Counted from the first letter of the stretch, positions 1 to 9,340 are shown. The stretch: DNA of 64,000 bases from Umezawaea tangerina (GCF_003002815.1 NZ_PVTF01000010.1:186001-250000); one strand, 5' to 3'. The notes: generated from the letters alone by a model not told the origin. Made by a program: numbers and translations.

Positions 1-50
1 TTCCCCGCACCGGCACGGTAGCGACCGGCGCGGCGACGAGGAGCGGGTCC

Positions 51-1526
51 TCACCTCCCGCCGCGTTCGGCCGCGCACGCGACGTCGTCGTGCGGAAGCC
101 GTCCGGTGGCGAGGAAGTCCGTCGTGGTGTCGTTGAGGCACTTGTTGCCCAGGTAGAGGTAGGCGAGGTGGCCGCCCTGGTCGGCGGTGACCATCCGGGC
201 GCGCTCGCCGAAGGCGTTGCGGAGCTCGCGGGCGCCCGCCAGCGGTGTGGACGGGTCGCGGAGGTTCTGCACGACGAGCACGTTCGCCGGACCCTTGCCG
301 GTGATCCGCACCGGGGGCTCGGTGGGCTCCCACGGCCAGAACGCGCACGGCCGGATGTTGGCCGCGGCCGCGCCGAACTTCGGGTGGCGGACGCGGTCGG
401 CCTCGACGTCGCGCTGGTAGGCGGCCACCGACTCCGGCCAGTCGGAGTCGTTGCACATCACCGCGAGCTGGCTCGCGACGGGGTTGTCGACCGGGTCGGT
501 GGCGGGAGGTCCGGCCGAGGGCGGCGGCAGCGGCTGTCCACCGCGGACGGCCCGCCAGATCTCGGCCAGCTCGGGCAGCCAGGCGTCCAGGTAGAGCTTC
601 TCGAGCGTGACGTGCCGGAACCGCCTGCCGTCGAAGCCATCGGGCCTCGGTGCCGCGTCCAGCTCGGCGGCCAGCTCGGAGTACGTCGCCTCCACCTCCG
701 CCGGTGTGGTGCCCAGGCCGTACTCGGGACGCGCGGCGACGAACTCCGCGAAGTCCGGGAACCTGTCCTCGAAACCCCTCCCGAACCCGCGCGAGGCCTC
801 GACGTCCGGCCCGCCGGGACCGAGCGCGCTGTCGAGCACGACCCTGTCGGTGCGTTCCGGGAACAGGGTGGCGTAGACCGCGCCGAGGTAGGTGCCGTAG
901 GAGATGCCGAGGTAGGAGATCTTCCGCTCGCCCAGCGCCTGGCGGACCCGGTCCACGTCGCGCGCGGTGTTCGCGGTGGTGATGTGGGGCAGCACCGATG
1001 CCGTCGCCGAGGATCCGCACCGCCCGGCGGTCTCCGCCATCCGCTCGGCGCGTTCGGCGACGTCGGCCGGGGTCAGCGCGTACTCGGGGATGTTCGCGGT
1101 CAGCGTGGCCTGCTCCGGCTCCAGGCCGCAGGTGACCGGGGAGCTGTACCCGACCCCGCGCGGGTCCATGCCGATCACGTCGTAGGCGTCCTGGACGCTC
1201 GGCGGCAGCCGGTAGAGCTTCAGGACGGCCGGGTAGACCAGTCCGGGGCTGCCGGGCCCACCGGAGTTGGTCAGCAGCACGCCGCGGCGCTTCCGCGGAT
1301 CCGCGGCGGCCAGCCGCGAGATCGCGATGCCGATCTTCCGACCGCCGGGGTCCCGGTAGTCCAGGGGGACCTCGACCGTCGCGCACTCCAGGCCCGGCAC
1401 GGCGGCGTCGCCGGGACATCCGCCCCACACCAGGGTGTTCGCCGGGGCGCCCGGTGTCGCCGTCGACGCCGGGGCGCAGGTCGCCACCACCAGGGCGGCG
1501 AGGATGGGTAGTGCGGTTCTGCGCAT
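51..1526 (-). CDS. Secreted alpha/beta hydrolase, tripeptidyl-aminopeptidase (TAP) type
   Basis: Predicted exported serine hydrolase that trims short peptides outside the membrane. The 491-residue product starts with a signal sequence (about residues 1-26; VVATC is only a weak lipobox). The nucleophile elbow GISYGTYLG places the serine at residue 209, and the C-terminal TAP-like part carries QNLRDPSTP (acid) and GGHLAY (histidine). Length and order match the actinobacterial TAP/SCO7095-like family of about 480-530 residues. The ATG at 1526 is preferred over a start 54 bases upstream because GGGAGGAG sits five bases before it. It follows the P450 gene on the same strand but a hairpin lies between them, so it is probably its own unit. 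Substrate unknown. Confidence 0.9.
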   Translation of the reverse strand: MRRTALPILAALVVATCAPASTATPGAPANTLVWGGCPGDAAVPGLECATVEVPLDYRDPGGRKIGIAISRLAAADPRKRRGVLLTNSGGPGSPGLVYPAVLKLYRLPPSVQDAYDVIGMDPRGVGYSSPVTCGLEPEQATLTANIPEYALTPADVAERAERMAETAGRCGSSATASVLPHITTANTARDVDRVRQALGERKISYLGISYGTYLGAVYATLFPERTDRVVLDSALGPGGPDVEASRGFGRGFEDRFPDFAEFVAARPEYGLGTTPAEVEATYSELAAELDAAPRPDGFDGRRFRHVTLEKLYLDAWLPELAEIWRAVRGGQPLPPPSAGPPATDPVDNPVASQLAVMCNDSDWPESVAAYQRDVEADRVRHPKFGAAAANIRPCAFWPWEPTEPPVRITGKGPANVLVVQNLRDPSTPLAGARELRNAFGERARMVTADQGGHLAYLYLGNKCLNDTTTDFLATGRLPHDDVACAAERGGR

Positions 1527-1563
1527 GGGTGCTCCTCCCGAGGCGGTCCACAGCGGACCGGAC

Positions 1564-1596
1564 GTGCCCCGAGGGGACACCGTGCCCTCGGGGCAC
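1564..1596 (-). terminator. Hairpin between P450 and hydrolase genes
   Basis: A perfect 12-bp inverted repeat (arms 1564-1575 and 1585-1596, GTGCCCCGAGGG and its complement) with a 9-base loop. It lies downstream of the P450 gene and in the leader of the hydrolase gene. There is no T-tract, so it is either an actinomycete-style terminator or a structured leader. Confidence 0.5.
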
Positions 1597-1690
1597 GGTC
1601 AAGCCGAACCGGGGGTCGTCACCCGAGCCGAGCCGTGGTGTGCGCCGGTTCTCCTTGTCCCCCAACGCTTCCGTGCCTGTCGGTGACGTC

Positions 1691-2905
1691 CTACCGCGGG
1701 GTGAAGCGGACCGGTAGTGCGAGCGGACCGCGCATGATGCCGCTGGGTACCCACTCCAGCTCGTCCAACGGGGCCGCTGCCCGCAGGTCGGGGATGCGGC
1801 GCAGCAGGGTGGACAGGGCGGTGGCGGCCTCCAGGCGGGCCAAGGGGGCGCCGAGGCAGTAGTGGATGCCGTGGCCGAAGGAGAGGTGGCGGACGCCGTT
1901 GCGGGTGACGTCGAGCTCGGCCGGGTCGCCGTGGTCCGGGACGGGCATGTCGCGGCTGGCGGAGGAGAGGGCGACCATGACGACGTCGCCGCGGGCGACG
2001 GGGGTGCCCGCGATGACGAGGTCCTCGGCGGCGAACCTCGGGGTGGCGTGCTCGACGGAGGAGTCGTAGCGGAGGAACTCCTCGACGGCACCGGGCACGA
2101 GCTCCGGGCGCCCGCGCAGGAGGTCGGCCTGCGCGGGGTCGCGGAGCAGGGCGACGACGGCGTTGCCGAGGAGGTTGACGGTGGTCTCGTGGCCGGCGAC
2201 GACGAGGAGGACCGCGGTGCCGACCAGCTCGACCTCGGACAGCCTGCCGTCGTCCTCGTCGCGCACGGCGACCAGCGCGGACAGCAGGTCGTCGGCGGGG
2301 GAGCGGCGCTTGGCGGCGATCAGGTCGGCGAGGTAGCGGTTGAGGTTCAGGGCGGCCTCGCGCTGCGGGTCGGAGGGGGCGCCCAGGGTGAGGGAGCTCC
2401 AGCGGCGGAAGTCGGCGCGGTCGGCCTCGGGGACGCCGAGCAGCTCGGAGATCACGGCCACCGGCAGGGGAGCGGTGAACGCCTCGACGAGGTCGGCCTC
2501 GCCCTTCGGGACGAGCCGGTCGAGCAGGTCGTCGGCGATCCGCTGGACGCGCGGGGCGAGCGCGCGGGTGCGGGCGGGGCTGAAGGCGCCCGCGACGAGC
2601 TTGCGCAGCCGGGTGTGGTCGGGTGGGTCGGAGACGAGCATGTTGCCGCCGAGACCGACGCCGGGGCGGTCGTTGGTGTAGTTGGCGGCGGCGAGCTTGT
2701 CCCGTGAGGGCGCGGAGTTCTTGACCAGCGCGGGGTGCACGAGCGCGTCGAGGGCGGCGTCGTGGCCGACGACGAGCCAGCCCTCCAGGCCGGTGGAGAA
2801 CCGGGAGCGGTGCACCGGTCCGAGCTCGCGCAGCTCGGCGTAGCGGGCGGGCGCGTCGGCCTTGAACTCCGCCGTGATGGTCACGACCTGCTCTGACGGG
2901 TGCAT
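1691..2905 (-). CDS. Cytochrome P450 (bacterial soluble class)
   Basis: A 404-residue haem monooxygenase, the usual length for soluble actinomycete P450s. Visible landmarks in order: substrate-side region with DPPDHTRLRKLV (about 93-104), oxygen-activating I-helix AGHETT (237-242), K-helix EEFLR (275-279), and the haem loop FGHGIHYCLG with the axial cysteine at residue 350. It would accept electrons from a ferredoxin, but no ferredoxin or reductase gene is adjacent. The ATG at 2905 has GAGGGGA in front. The neighbours do not form an obvious biosynthetic cluster, so the substrate cannot be predicted; a CYP105/CYP107-like tailoring or detoxification enzyme is the likely range. Confidence 0.93.
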   Translation of the reverse strand: MHPSEQVVTITAEFKADAPARYAELRELGPVHRSRFSTGLEGWLVVGHDAALDALVHPALVKNSAPSRDKLAAANYTNDRPGVGLGGNMLVSDPPDHTRLRKLVAGAFSPARTRALAPRVQRIADDLLDRLVPKGEADLVEAFTAPLPVAVISELLGVPEADRADFRRWSSLTLGAPSDPQREAALNLNRYLADLIAAKRRSPADDLLSALVAVRDEDDGRLSEVELVGTAVLLVVAGHETTVNLLGNAVVALLRDPAQADLLRGRPELVPGAVEEFLRYDSSVEHATPRFAAEDLVIAGTPVARGDVVMVALSSASRDMPVPDHGDPAELDVTRNGVRHLSFGHGIHYCLGAPLARLEAATALSTLLRRIPDLRAAAPLDELEWVPSGIMRGPLALPVRFTPR

Positions 2906-2986
2906 CGGGGTCCCCTCGTCCTGAACGGGCGAAACCTCGCCAACGTACGCGGGGGACGGGGATGCCGAACGGCCCTGAAAGGGTGA

Positions 2987-3247
2987 TCAGGCGCTGAGGC
3001 CGAGGCCCTCGCCGAGCACCCGCGCGCCGAGCGCGGTCAGCCGGGCCGGGACGCGCTGGCCGAGCGCGGCGGGGACGCGGGCCTCGACGAGACCGGAGCG
3101 GGCCAGTCGGCCCGCGGCGACCTGGTCGCAGCACGCGACGCCGTCGATGAACAGGTCGGGCTCGCAGCTGCACGTGATCTGCGCACGTCCGGCGGCCACG
3201 GCGCGCAGGAGGGCGAGGTCCCGGTGGGACGGGGTGGTGGTGGTCAT
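2987..3247 (-). CDS. Small conserved-type protein with CxC/CC cysteines, unknown function
   Basis: I do not recognise a named family. The product is about 86 residues, with an N-terminal helix (RDLALLRAVAAGR), a cysteine-rich centre (TCSCEPDLFIDGVACCDQ) and a C-terminal half that looks like a winged-helix remnant (ARLTALGARVLGEGL). The four closely spaced cysteines could bind a metal or form disulfides; this is inference. The start is uncertain: an ATG nine bases upstream (3256) is in frame, but the inner ATG has the better-spaced GCGAGA. Codon pattern is strongly GC3-rich, so I believe it is expressed. Confidence 0.6.
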   Translation of the reverse strand: MTTTTPSHRDLALLRAVAAGRAQITCSCEPDLFIDGVACCDQVAAGRLARSGLVEARVPAALGQRVPARLTALGARVLGEGLGLSA

Positions 3248-3403
3248 GGCGGTCATCTCGCATCGGGTGGTGGGTCGGGCGCTGCACCGAGGAGAACCCG
3301 AACAGGACCCGCCTGACCAGGGCTGGAGGCCGGAAGTGGCCGGGCGTACGCCGTACTCGTCCCGTTCGTCCCCGTGGACGCCGTCCACGGGGACGAACGC
3401 GGC

Positions 3404-4744
3404 TCACACCCGTTCGGCGGGCGCCCCTTCGGGTTTTCCGTCCTCGCGGTCGAGCATCGTGTCCTCGTCGAACGGCTCCGCGCCGCTGAGCACGCGCTCG
3501 GCGTGGGCCTTGTCGAACTCGCCGACCCAGTTGCCGATGAGCACGGTGGCGACCGCGTTGCCCGCGAAGTTCGTCACCGCGCGCGCCTCGGACATGAAGC
3601 GGTCGATGCCGACGATCAGGCCGACGCCGTCGAGCAGGTCCGGCCGGTGGGCCTGGAGACCGCCCGCCAACGTGGCCAGGCCCGCGCCGCTGACGCCCGC
3701 GGCGCCCTTCGAGGCGATGATCATGAACACCAGCAGCGAGATCTGCTCGCCGATCGCGAGCGGTGTGCCCATGGCGTCCGCGATGAAGATCGACGCCATG
3801 GTCAGGTAGATCGCCGTGCCGTCCAGGTTGAACGAGTACCCCGTGGGCACGGTGATCCCGACGACCGGCCGGGAGACGCCGAGGTGCTCCATCTTGGCCA
3901 CCAGGCGGGGCAGCGCGGACTCCGACGACGAGGTGGAGACGATCAGCAGGAACTCGCGGCCCAGGTAGCGCAGCAGCTGCAGGATGTTGACGCCGGAGCC
4001 GACCTTGAGCACCAGGCCGAGGATCACCACGACGAAGATCAGGCAGGTGAGGTAGAAGCCGACCATGATCTGCAGCAGGCTGGCGAGCGCCTTCCACCCC
4101 GTCTCGCCGACCACGGCCGCGATGGCGCCGAACGCGCCGACCGGGGCGGCCCACATGATCATGGCGAGCACCCGGAACACCAGGCGCTCGAAGTGCTTCA
4201 CACCGCGCAGGATCGCCTCGCCCGACGCCCCGAGCTTGGGGATCGTGAACCCGATCAGCAGCGCCACGAACAGGGTCTGCAGCACGTTGCCCGCGGTCAG
4301 CGGCGACACCAGCGTCTGCGGGATGATGCCCAGCAGGAACTCGGTCGTCGTCTGCGCCTCGGCACCCGCGGCCTTCGTGCCCGCGGCCCGCGCGGCGGCG
4401 GACAGGTTGAGGCCCTCGCCCGGCTTGATGATGTTGCCGACCACGAGCCCGACCGCGAGCGCGAAGGTGGACATGACCATGAAGTAGCCCAGGGCGAGGC
4501 CGCCGACCTTGCCGACGGTGGCGGCCTTCCTGATCGAGCCGACGCCGAGCACGATCGTGCAGAAGATCACCGGGCTGATCATCATCTTGATCAGCGAGAC
4601 GAACCCGGCCCCGACCGGTTTGAGGGCGACGCCGAACTTGGGGAAGACCAAGCCGACGACGATGCCGAGCAGGACGGCGACGATCACCGCGAGGTAGAGG
4701 TACTGGGTGCGGTCGCGCTGCGGGCGCGACGTCGTGTCTGTCAT
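3404..4744 (-). CDS. Dicarboxylate/amino acid:cation symporter (DAACS family)
   Basis: Integral membrane importer of C4-dicarboxylates or acidic amino acids coupled to protons or sodium, of the DctA/GltP family. The 446-residue protein has about eight membrane spans, the GAAGVSGAG re-entrant-loop sequence and the FNLDGTAIYLTMASIF signature that binds substrate and cation. The C-terminus is a charged cytoplasmic tail. The ATG at 4744 is chosen over an upstream start because GGGAGG lies before it and because the family begins just before the first span (TQYLYLAVIVAVLLG). Sequence alone does not separate succinate/malate from glutamate transport. It stands alone, divergent from the next operon. 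Confidence 0.9.
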   Translation of the reverse strand: MTDTTSRPQRDRTQYLYLAVIVAVLLGIVVGLVFPKFGVALKPVGAGFVSLIKMMISPVIFCTIVLGVGSIRKAATVGKVGGLALGYFMVMSTFALAVGLVVGNIIKPGEGLNLSAAARAAGTKAAGAEAQTTTEFLLGIIPQTLVSPLTAGNVLQTLFVALLIGFTIPKLGASGEAILRGVKHFERLVFRVLAMIMWAAPVGAFGAIAAVVGETGWKALASLLQIMVGFYLTCLIFVVVILGLVLKVGSGVNILQLLRYLGREFLLIVSTSSSESALPRLVAKMEHLGVSRPVVGITVPTGYSFNLDGTAIYLTMASIFIADAMGTPLAIGEQISLLVFMIIASKGAAGVSGAGLATLAGGLQAHRPDLLDGVGLIVGIDRFMSEARAVTNFAGNAVATVLIGNWVGEFDKAHAERVLSGAEPFDEDTMLDREDGKPEGAPAERV

Positions 4745-5073
4745 GTGGTGGGGCCTCCCGACGAGCCTTGAGTACGCGACCGGCCGTGCCGCGACGGGCA
4801 GATCTTCCTCCATGGGAGTGGTGGGCGCCGCAGGACGCGACCTTGATCGCCGGACTATTTTCCGATACTGGGTTTACTTCACTATTGCTTCAGTGTCGAC
4901 CGAAATGAGATCTCGCGAACCGAGGGCGGCTCGGCTTCCGAAGGCAACTCGAGGGAACCGAGCGGGGAGCGGCGGGGTCCAACGCGCGAGCGGAAACCCT
5001 GTTGGGCCAATCGGAGCAGTGCGATTTCTCCGACCAGGTCCGGGTTAGCATCCCGCCGTCGAGGGAGGGCCCG
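4745..5073. other. 329-base divergent intergenic region
   Basis: Separates the symporter from the 5-11 kb operon. Its middle (about 4850-4910) is unusually AT-rich for this genome and probably holds the symporter promoter, though I cannot fix its boxes. Nearer the operon, TAGCAT at 5046-5051 is a good -10 element that would give a leader of about 16 bases carrying GAGGGAGGG before the ATG at 5074. No small ORF with convincing codon use was seen. Confidence 0.5.
5046..5051 (+). promoter_or_regulatory. Candidate -10 box of the MoxR/DUF58/TgpA operon
   Basis: TAGCAT fits TANNNT and lies 22 bases before the ATG at 5074; no clear -35 box is visible at 17-18 bases. Confidence 0.45.
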
Positions 5074-7251
5074 ATGGGGTTAGGTCAGCGCTTGGTGCGA
5101 GCCGGGCGGGGAGTCGTGGGCAGGGGCGGTCGCGAGTCCGCGAGCGTCGGCGCCGCGCTGCTGGGGGTGCTGCTCCTCGCGGGAGCCGCGTTCGGCAGCG
5201 GGATCTCGCGCACGGCGGTGTCCGTGTCCGACGGGCTGACCTGGCTGGGTGACGACCAGCGCGGCGAGGTCGTGCAGGTCAACCCGAGCTCCGGCAAGCC
5301 GCAGACGCGCCTGCAGATCAGCGGCGGCGACGCGCAGCTGGAGATCGCCCAGGACGACGGCACGCTCATCGTGCTCGACCGGCGCACCGGGCAGATCACC
5401 GTGATCGACCTGTCCACGCTGCTCGCCAGCGGCCGCAGGCAGGCCCCGCCCGGCGCGGCCAGCAAGGTGCTCATCGCCCAGGGCCGGGTGTTCGTGGTCG
5501 ACCGGACCGCGGGCACCATCCACAACGCCGACCCCGTGACGCTGGTCGACATCGGTTCGCCGTGGTCGGCGGGGCAGCCGCTGGCCGACGTGGTCGTGGA
5601 CGACCGGGGCCTGGTGTGGGCGGTCGACCACGGCGGCAACCTGCACGCGCTGGAGTGGTCCGACGACGAGGAGCGGTTCGTCGAGAAGTCGAGCCGCCCG
5701 GTCCCCGGCGCCGGTCCGCGCACCGCCCTGGTGCCGCACGGGCAGGGCGTGACGCTGCTCGGGCTCGAAGGCGGGGTAGTGCTCCAGGACGGCACCGGGC
5801 AGTCCCTGTCGGTGATGACGGTGCAGCTCGAGGGCGACGTGCTCGCCGCGCTCACCAGTCCCGCCGGGCTGGTGCCCGCCGCCGTGCCGGACTCCGGTGT
5901 GGTCGTGCTGGTCAGCGGCAGCCAGGTGATCCGGGTCGACACCGCGGGCCTCGGGTGCGCGAAGCCCGGCCGTCCGGCGGTGTTCCGCGACAAGGTCTAC
6001 GTGCCGTGCCGCGGCGCCGGGAAGGTCGTCGTGCTCGACGGCTCCGGGAAGCGCTCCGGCGACGACGTGATGACCGCCGGGACCGGTGACCCCGAGCTGG
6101 TCTTCGACGACGGCAAGCTGTTCATCAACACCCCCGGCGCGTCCCAGGGCGTGATCGTCGACGCCGACGGCACCACCCGCTCGGTCACCATCCGCAGCCC
6201 CGAGCTGGCCGTGACGGACCCGGACCGGCAGCCGATCCCGTCGGTGCCGAGCCCGCCGCCGCCCCGCCCGGAGGAGGTGCCGACCGGGACGCGCGGCAAC
6301 AACCCGACCGGCGTCACGACCACCGCCGTGCCGCCGCCCGCGACGACGACCGGGTCGGTGCCCGCCGTGGACGGCCAACCCGGCAAGCCGACCGGTGTGT
6401 CGGTGTCGCTGAAGAGCCGCGACGCCTCCACCCTCGTCGTCACGGTCAGCTGGGGAGCGGTCGCCTCCGCCACCGGCTACACCGTCACCGCCAGTGGCGG
6501 GTTCACCGGCGGCAGCCTCGGCGCCCAGGCCTCGGGCACCAGCACGGACCTGTCGATCCCGTGTTCGGGCAGCACGTTCTGCGCGTCGGGCAGGCTCGAC
6601 GTGTCCGTGACGGCGGCCGGCGGCGGCGCGACCACGGTGTCGTGGAGCGTCCCGCCCGCGGGCACGACCCCGCCGCCGGTGACCACGACGACCACGCCCC
6701 CGCCGGTCGTCACGACCACGACGACCCCGCCGCCGGTGGTCACCACGACCACCGAGCCCCCGCCCGTCGTGACCACGACGACCACGCCTCCGCCGCCGTC
6801 CTTGCCGACCGCGGGCGCGGCCGTGATCACCACGATCACCGGTGGCGCGGCGTCCTACACCAAGACCGTGAACATGGCCCCGCCCGCGGACTGGGCGAGC
6901 CACAACGGGACGTGCGAGGTCGTGAACACCACCTACGGCTGGAGCACCCCGATCGCGTGCTCGGCCACGTCGACCACGATCGAGGCCGACATCGGCGTCA
7001 ACCGGATCGTGGTGCGCGCCTACGCCGCGGGCGGTGGCTCGTCGGTGGACTCGGCGTCGAAGAGCACGAACGTCCGCGACCCGGAGCTGTGCGGCACCAA
7101 GCCGTGCCAGATCCCGCGCGCGGCACCCGAGTCGCCCGCCGCCCCGATGGGCGCGGGCGGTCTCGGCCTGATCGCCACGGCGGCGCTGCTGCGGATCGGC
7201 CGCAGGCGTTCCGACGCGTCCGATGGTCCCGAGGAGGGCGAGTTCCGGTGA
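5074..7251 (+). CDS. Large membrane-anchored extracellular protein with beta-propeller-like and Fn3-like parts
   Basis: A 725-residue surface protein, first gene of a four-gene operon. Residues about 20-45 form an N-terminal membrane span; residues about 50-385 show repeated short beta-strand blocks with VVLDG/VIVDADG phrases typical of a propeller-like fold; about 450-525 and 585-670 look like two fibronectin-III/Ig-like domains, separated by four PPPVVTTTTT repeats (DNA 6670-6798); a C-terminal span (GAGGLGLIATAALL) is followed by an arginine-rich tail. The ATG is preceded by GAGGGAGGG. Its stop overlaps the MoxR start (GTGA), so the two are co-translated. Function unknown; the operon suggests a cell-envelope assembly or secretion role, which is inference. 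Confidence 0.85.
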   Translation: MGLGQRLVRAGRGVVGRGGRESASVGAALLGVLLLAGAAFGSGISRTAVSVSDGLTWLGDDQRGEVVQVNPSSGKPQTRLQISGGDAQLEIAQDDGTLIVLDRRTGQITVIDLSTLLASGRRQAPPGAASKVLIAQGRVFVVDRTAGTIHNADPVTLVDIGSPWSAGQPLADVVVDDRGLVWAVDHGGNLHALEWSDDEERFVEKSSRPVPGAGPRTALVPHGQGVTLLGLEGGVVLQDGTGQSLSVMTVQLEGDVLAALTSPAGLVPAAVPDSGVVVLVSGSQVIRVDTAGLGCAKPGRPAVFRDKVYVPCRGAGKVVVLDGSGKRSGDDVMTAGTGDPELVFDDGKLFINTPGASQGVIVDADGTTRSVTIRSPELAVTDPDRQPIPSVPSPPPPRPEEVPTGTRGNNPTGVTTTAVPPPATTTGSVPAVDGQPGKPTGVSVSLKSRDASTLVVTVSWGAVASATGYTVTASGGFTGGSLGAQASGTSTDLSIPCSGSTFCASGRLDVSVTAAGGGATTVSWSVPPAGTTPPPVTTTTTPPPVVTTTTTPPPVVTTTTEPPPVVTTTTTPPPPSLPTAGAAVITTITGGAASYTKTVNMAPPADWASHNGTCEVVNTTYGWSTPIACSATSTTIEADIGVNRIVVRAYAAGGGSSVDSASKSTNVRDPELCGTKPCQIPRAAPESPAAPMGAGGLGLIATAALLRIGRRRSDASDGPEEGEFR
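6670..6798 (+). repeat. In-frame tandem repeat encoding Pro/Thr linker
   Basis: Four successive units of about 30 bases encode PPPVVTTTT(T/E) (first unit one residue shorter). It is a flexible extracellular spacer between two beta-rich domains and a likely site of length change by slippage. Confidence 0.85.
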
Positions 7252-8234
7252 CGACCCTGGAGAGCACGGCGATCGGCGAGGACGAGATCGCGGCGTTCCG
7301 CGCCCTGCACGCCCGGCTCGGCGACGCCGTCGAGACGGCGGTGCGCGGCAAGCGCGAGGTGGTCGACCTCGTGCTGGTGTCGCTGTTCGCGGGCGGCCAC
7401 GTGCTGCTCGAGGACGTGCCCGGCACCGGCAAGACGACGTTGGCGCGGGCGGTCGCGGGGGCGCTGGGCGGGGTGTCGCGGCGGGTCCAGTTCACCCCGG
7501 ACCTGCTGCCCTCCGACGTGACCGGCACGTCGGTGTTCGACCCGCAGTCCGCCGAGGTCCGGTTCCGGCCGGGCCCGGTGTTCGCGAACGTGGTGCTGGC
7601 CGACGAGATCAACCGCGCGGCCGCGAAGACCCAGTCCGCGCTGCTGGAGGTGATGGAGGAGCACACGGTCACCGTGGACGGCGTCGGCCACGTGGTGCCC
7701 GCGCCGTTCCTCGTCGTCGCCACCCAGAACCCGATCGACCTCGACGGCACCTACCGGCTGCCCGAGGCGCAGCTCGACCGGTTCATGATCCGCGTCTCCA
7801 TCGGCTACCCCGACGCCGAGCACGAGCTGGACGTGCTGCGGCCCGGCAGCGGCGCCGGTCGGGTCGCGGGCGTGCCCACCGTGTCGAACCCGCACGAGGT
7901 CGCGTCCTTCGGGGAGCGGCTGGGCACCCTGCACGTGGCTGACCCGATCCTGCGCTACATCGGCGAGCTGGGCACCGCGACGCGGGAGGACTCCCGGCTG
8001 CGGCTGGGCGCGAGCACCCGCGGGCTGCGCGCGCTGGTGCGCTGCGTGCAGGTCCACGCGGCCGCGCGCGGCAGGCACTTCGTGGTGCCCGGCGACGTGC
8101 AGGAGCTGGCCGTTCCGGTGCTGGCGCACCGGTTGGTGCTCACCCGTGAGGCGTTGTTGGCGGGCACGACCACCGAGGAGGTGCTGGCCGAGGTGCTGTC
8201 CTCCGTGGCGGTCCCCCGGCCGGAAGCCCGGTGA
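7248..8234 (+). CDS. MoxR-family AAA+ ATPase
   Basis: Chaperone-like ATPase that works with DUF58/VWA proteins. The 328-residue product has Walker A GTGKTT (59-64), Walker B VVLADE (115-120) followed by INRA, sensor ATQNPID and the C-terminal lid. GTG at 7248 is used: it overlaps the preceding stop (GTGA), and the codon at that point is the first after the upstream frame closes. The open frame extends much farther upstream, but that part is antiparallel-frame noise inside the previous gene. Its position before DUF58 and a transglutaminase-fold gene is the standard MoxR-DUF58-TgpA arrangement. Confidence 0.95.
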   Translation: MTTLESTAIGEDEIAAFRALHARLGDAVETAVRGKREVVDLVLVSLFAGGHVLLEDVPGTGKTTLARAVAGALGGVSRRVQFTPDLLPSDVTGTSVFDPQSAEVRFRPGPVFANVVLADEINRAAAKTQSALLEVMEEHTVTVDGVGHVVPAPFLVVATQNPIDLDGTYRLPEAQLDRFMIRVSIGYPDAEHELDVLRPGSGAGRVAGVPTVSNPHEVASFGERLGTLHVADPILRYIGELGTATREDSRLRLGASTRGLRALVRCVQVHAAARGRHFVVPGDVQELAVPVLAHRLVLTREALLAGTTTEEVLAEVLSSVAVPRPEAR

Positions 8235-9340
8235 GGTTGACCGCGCGCGGCACCGGGACCCTGGTGCTGGGCCTGGTGCTGGCCTCCCTCGGGCTGTGGT
8301 GGCGCTACCCCGGTGTGGCCGGGCTGGGCATCGCGCTGGTGCTGCTCGTGGTGGCCGCGGTGGTGTCCGTGCGCACGACGGTGCCGGTCGAGGCGTCGCG
8401 CAGCGTGCGGCCGCGGACCGTGCAGCGGCTGGCCGGGTGCACCGGGCGGGTGGAGCTGGCGAACCCCGGCAAGCGCTTCCCGGTCGTGCTGGACGCGACC
8501 GACCACGTGGCCGGTGTCGCGACGCCGGTCGACGTGCCGATGCTGGCGGCCGGCGAGCGGGTCGCCGTCGAGTACCCGATCCCGACCGACCGCCGCGGTG
8601 TGCTCGCGGTGGGCCCGTTGACCTTGCACCGCAGGGGTTTCGCCGGGCTGGCGGTCGCCAGGACCGTGCTCGGGTCGGTGGTCGACGTCCGGGTCGTGCC
8701 GCGCGTGCTCCCGGTCCGCGGCCTGCCCGGCGGGGTGCGCCGCGGTCACGTGGGCGCCGACGAGCGGGTCGAGAGCGGCGGCACGGACCTGGTGGGGCTG
8801 CGGGAGTACGTGCCCGGCGACGACCTGCGTCGGCTGCACTGGGCCACCACGGCCCGCACCGGCACGCTGATGATCCGCGAGGACGCGGACCCGGCGCTGC
8901 CGCACCTGGCGGTGGTGCTGGACGACAGCGCCGCGGCCTACGGCGACCCGGCGTCGTTCGAGGACGCGGTCGAGGTGGCCGCGTCGCTGGTGAGCGCGGC
9001 GGTGGAGGGCGGGCACCCGGTGCGGCTGCTGACGTCGTCGGGATCGGTGGACGTGGCCGTGGCGGACGAGCCGTCGCCCGCCCTGGCGGCGTTGGCGGAC
9101 CTGGAGGTCACGGCGGTGGCCAGGCCGGTGCCGTTGCGGGACCTGGACGTGGTGGCGGTGGTGTGCGGGGCGGAGTCCGACCTGCCCTCGCTGCTGCTGG
9201 AGGTCGGCCGGGCGGCGTTCGGCGTCGTGCTGGCGGTGACGGAGGCGGCCCCGGTGTCGGCGGTCGGCGGTGTGGTGGTGCTGCGGGCACCTCGGGCGGA
9301 CGACCTGGTGACCGCGTGGAACACGGTGGTGGCGCGATGA
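8231..9340 (+). CDS. DUF58 domain protein (VWA-like), membrane bound
   Basis: A 369-residue partner of the MoxR ATPase. Two N-terminal membrane spans (about 7-24 and 28-45) are followed by a cytosolic beta-rich part and the DUF58 signature LREYVPGDDLRRLHWATTAR (about 195-215), then a VWA-like fold with the VVLDDS motif. Translation starts at GTG 8231 in a GTGA overlap with moxR, and it ends in an ATGA overlap with the next gene. The tight overlaps indicate stoichiometric synthesis with the ATPase and the transglutaminase-fold protein. Confidence 0.92.
   Translation: MRLTARGTGTLVLGLVLASLGLWWRYPGVAGLGIALVLLVVAAVVSVRTTVPVEASRSVRPRTVQRLAGCTGRVELANPGKRFPVVLDATDHVAGVATPVDVPMLAAGERVAVEYPIPTDRRGVLAVGPLTLHRRGFAGLAVARTVLGSVVDVRVVPRVLPVRGLPGGVRRGHVGADERVESGGTDLVGLREYVPGDDLRRLHWATTARTGTLMIREDADPALPHLAVVLDDSAAAYGDPASFEDAVEVAASLVSAAVEGGHPVRLLTSSGSVDVAVADEPSPALAALADLEVTAVARPVPLRDLDVVAVVCGAESDLPSLLLEVGRAAFGVVLAVTEAAPVSAVGGVVVLRAPRADDLVTAWNTVVAR

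Noticed and set aside
90-1511. Long open frame opposite the TAP hydrolase (473 codons)
   Set aside because: It lies antisense to a gene with clear catalytic motifs; its product is Val/Gly/Arg-rich without domains, as expected from GC-rich third-position symmetry. The same applies to the other long antisense frames, such as 5080-6903, 8938-11145 and 58652-60685.
2149-4154. Arginine/proline-rich frame across the P450 and symporter
   Set aside because: Shadow frame spanning two real genes and their gap; no start signal and no domain.
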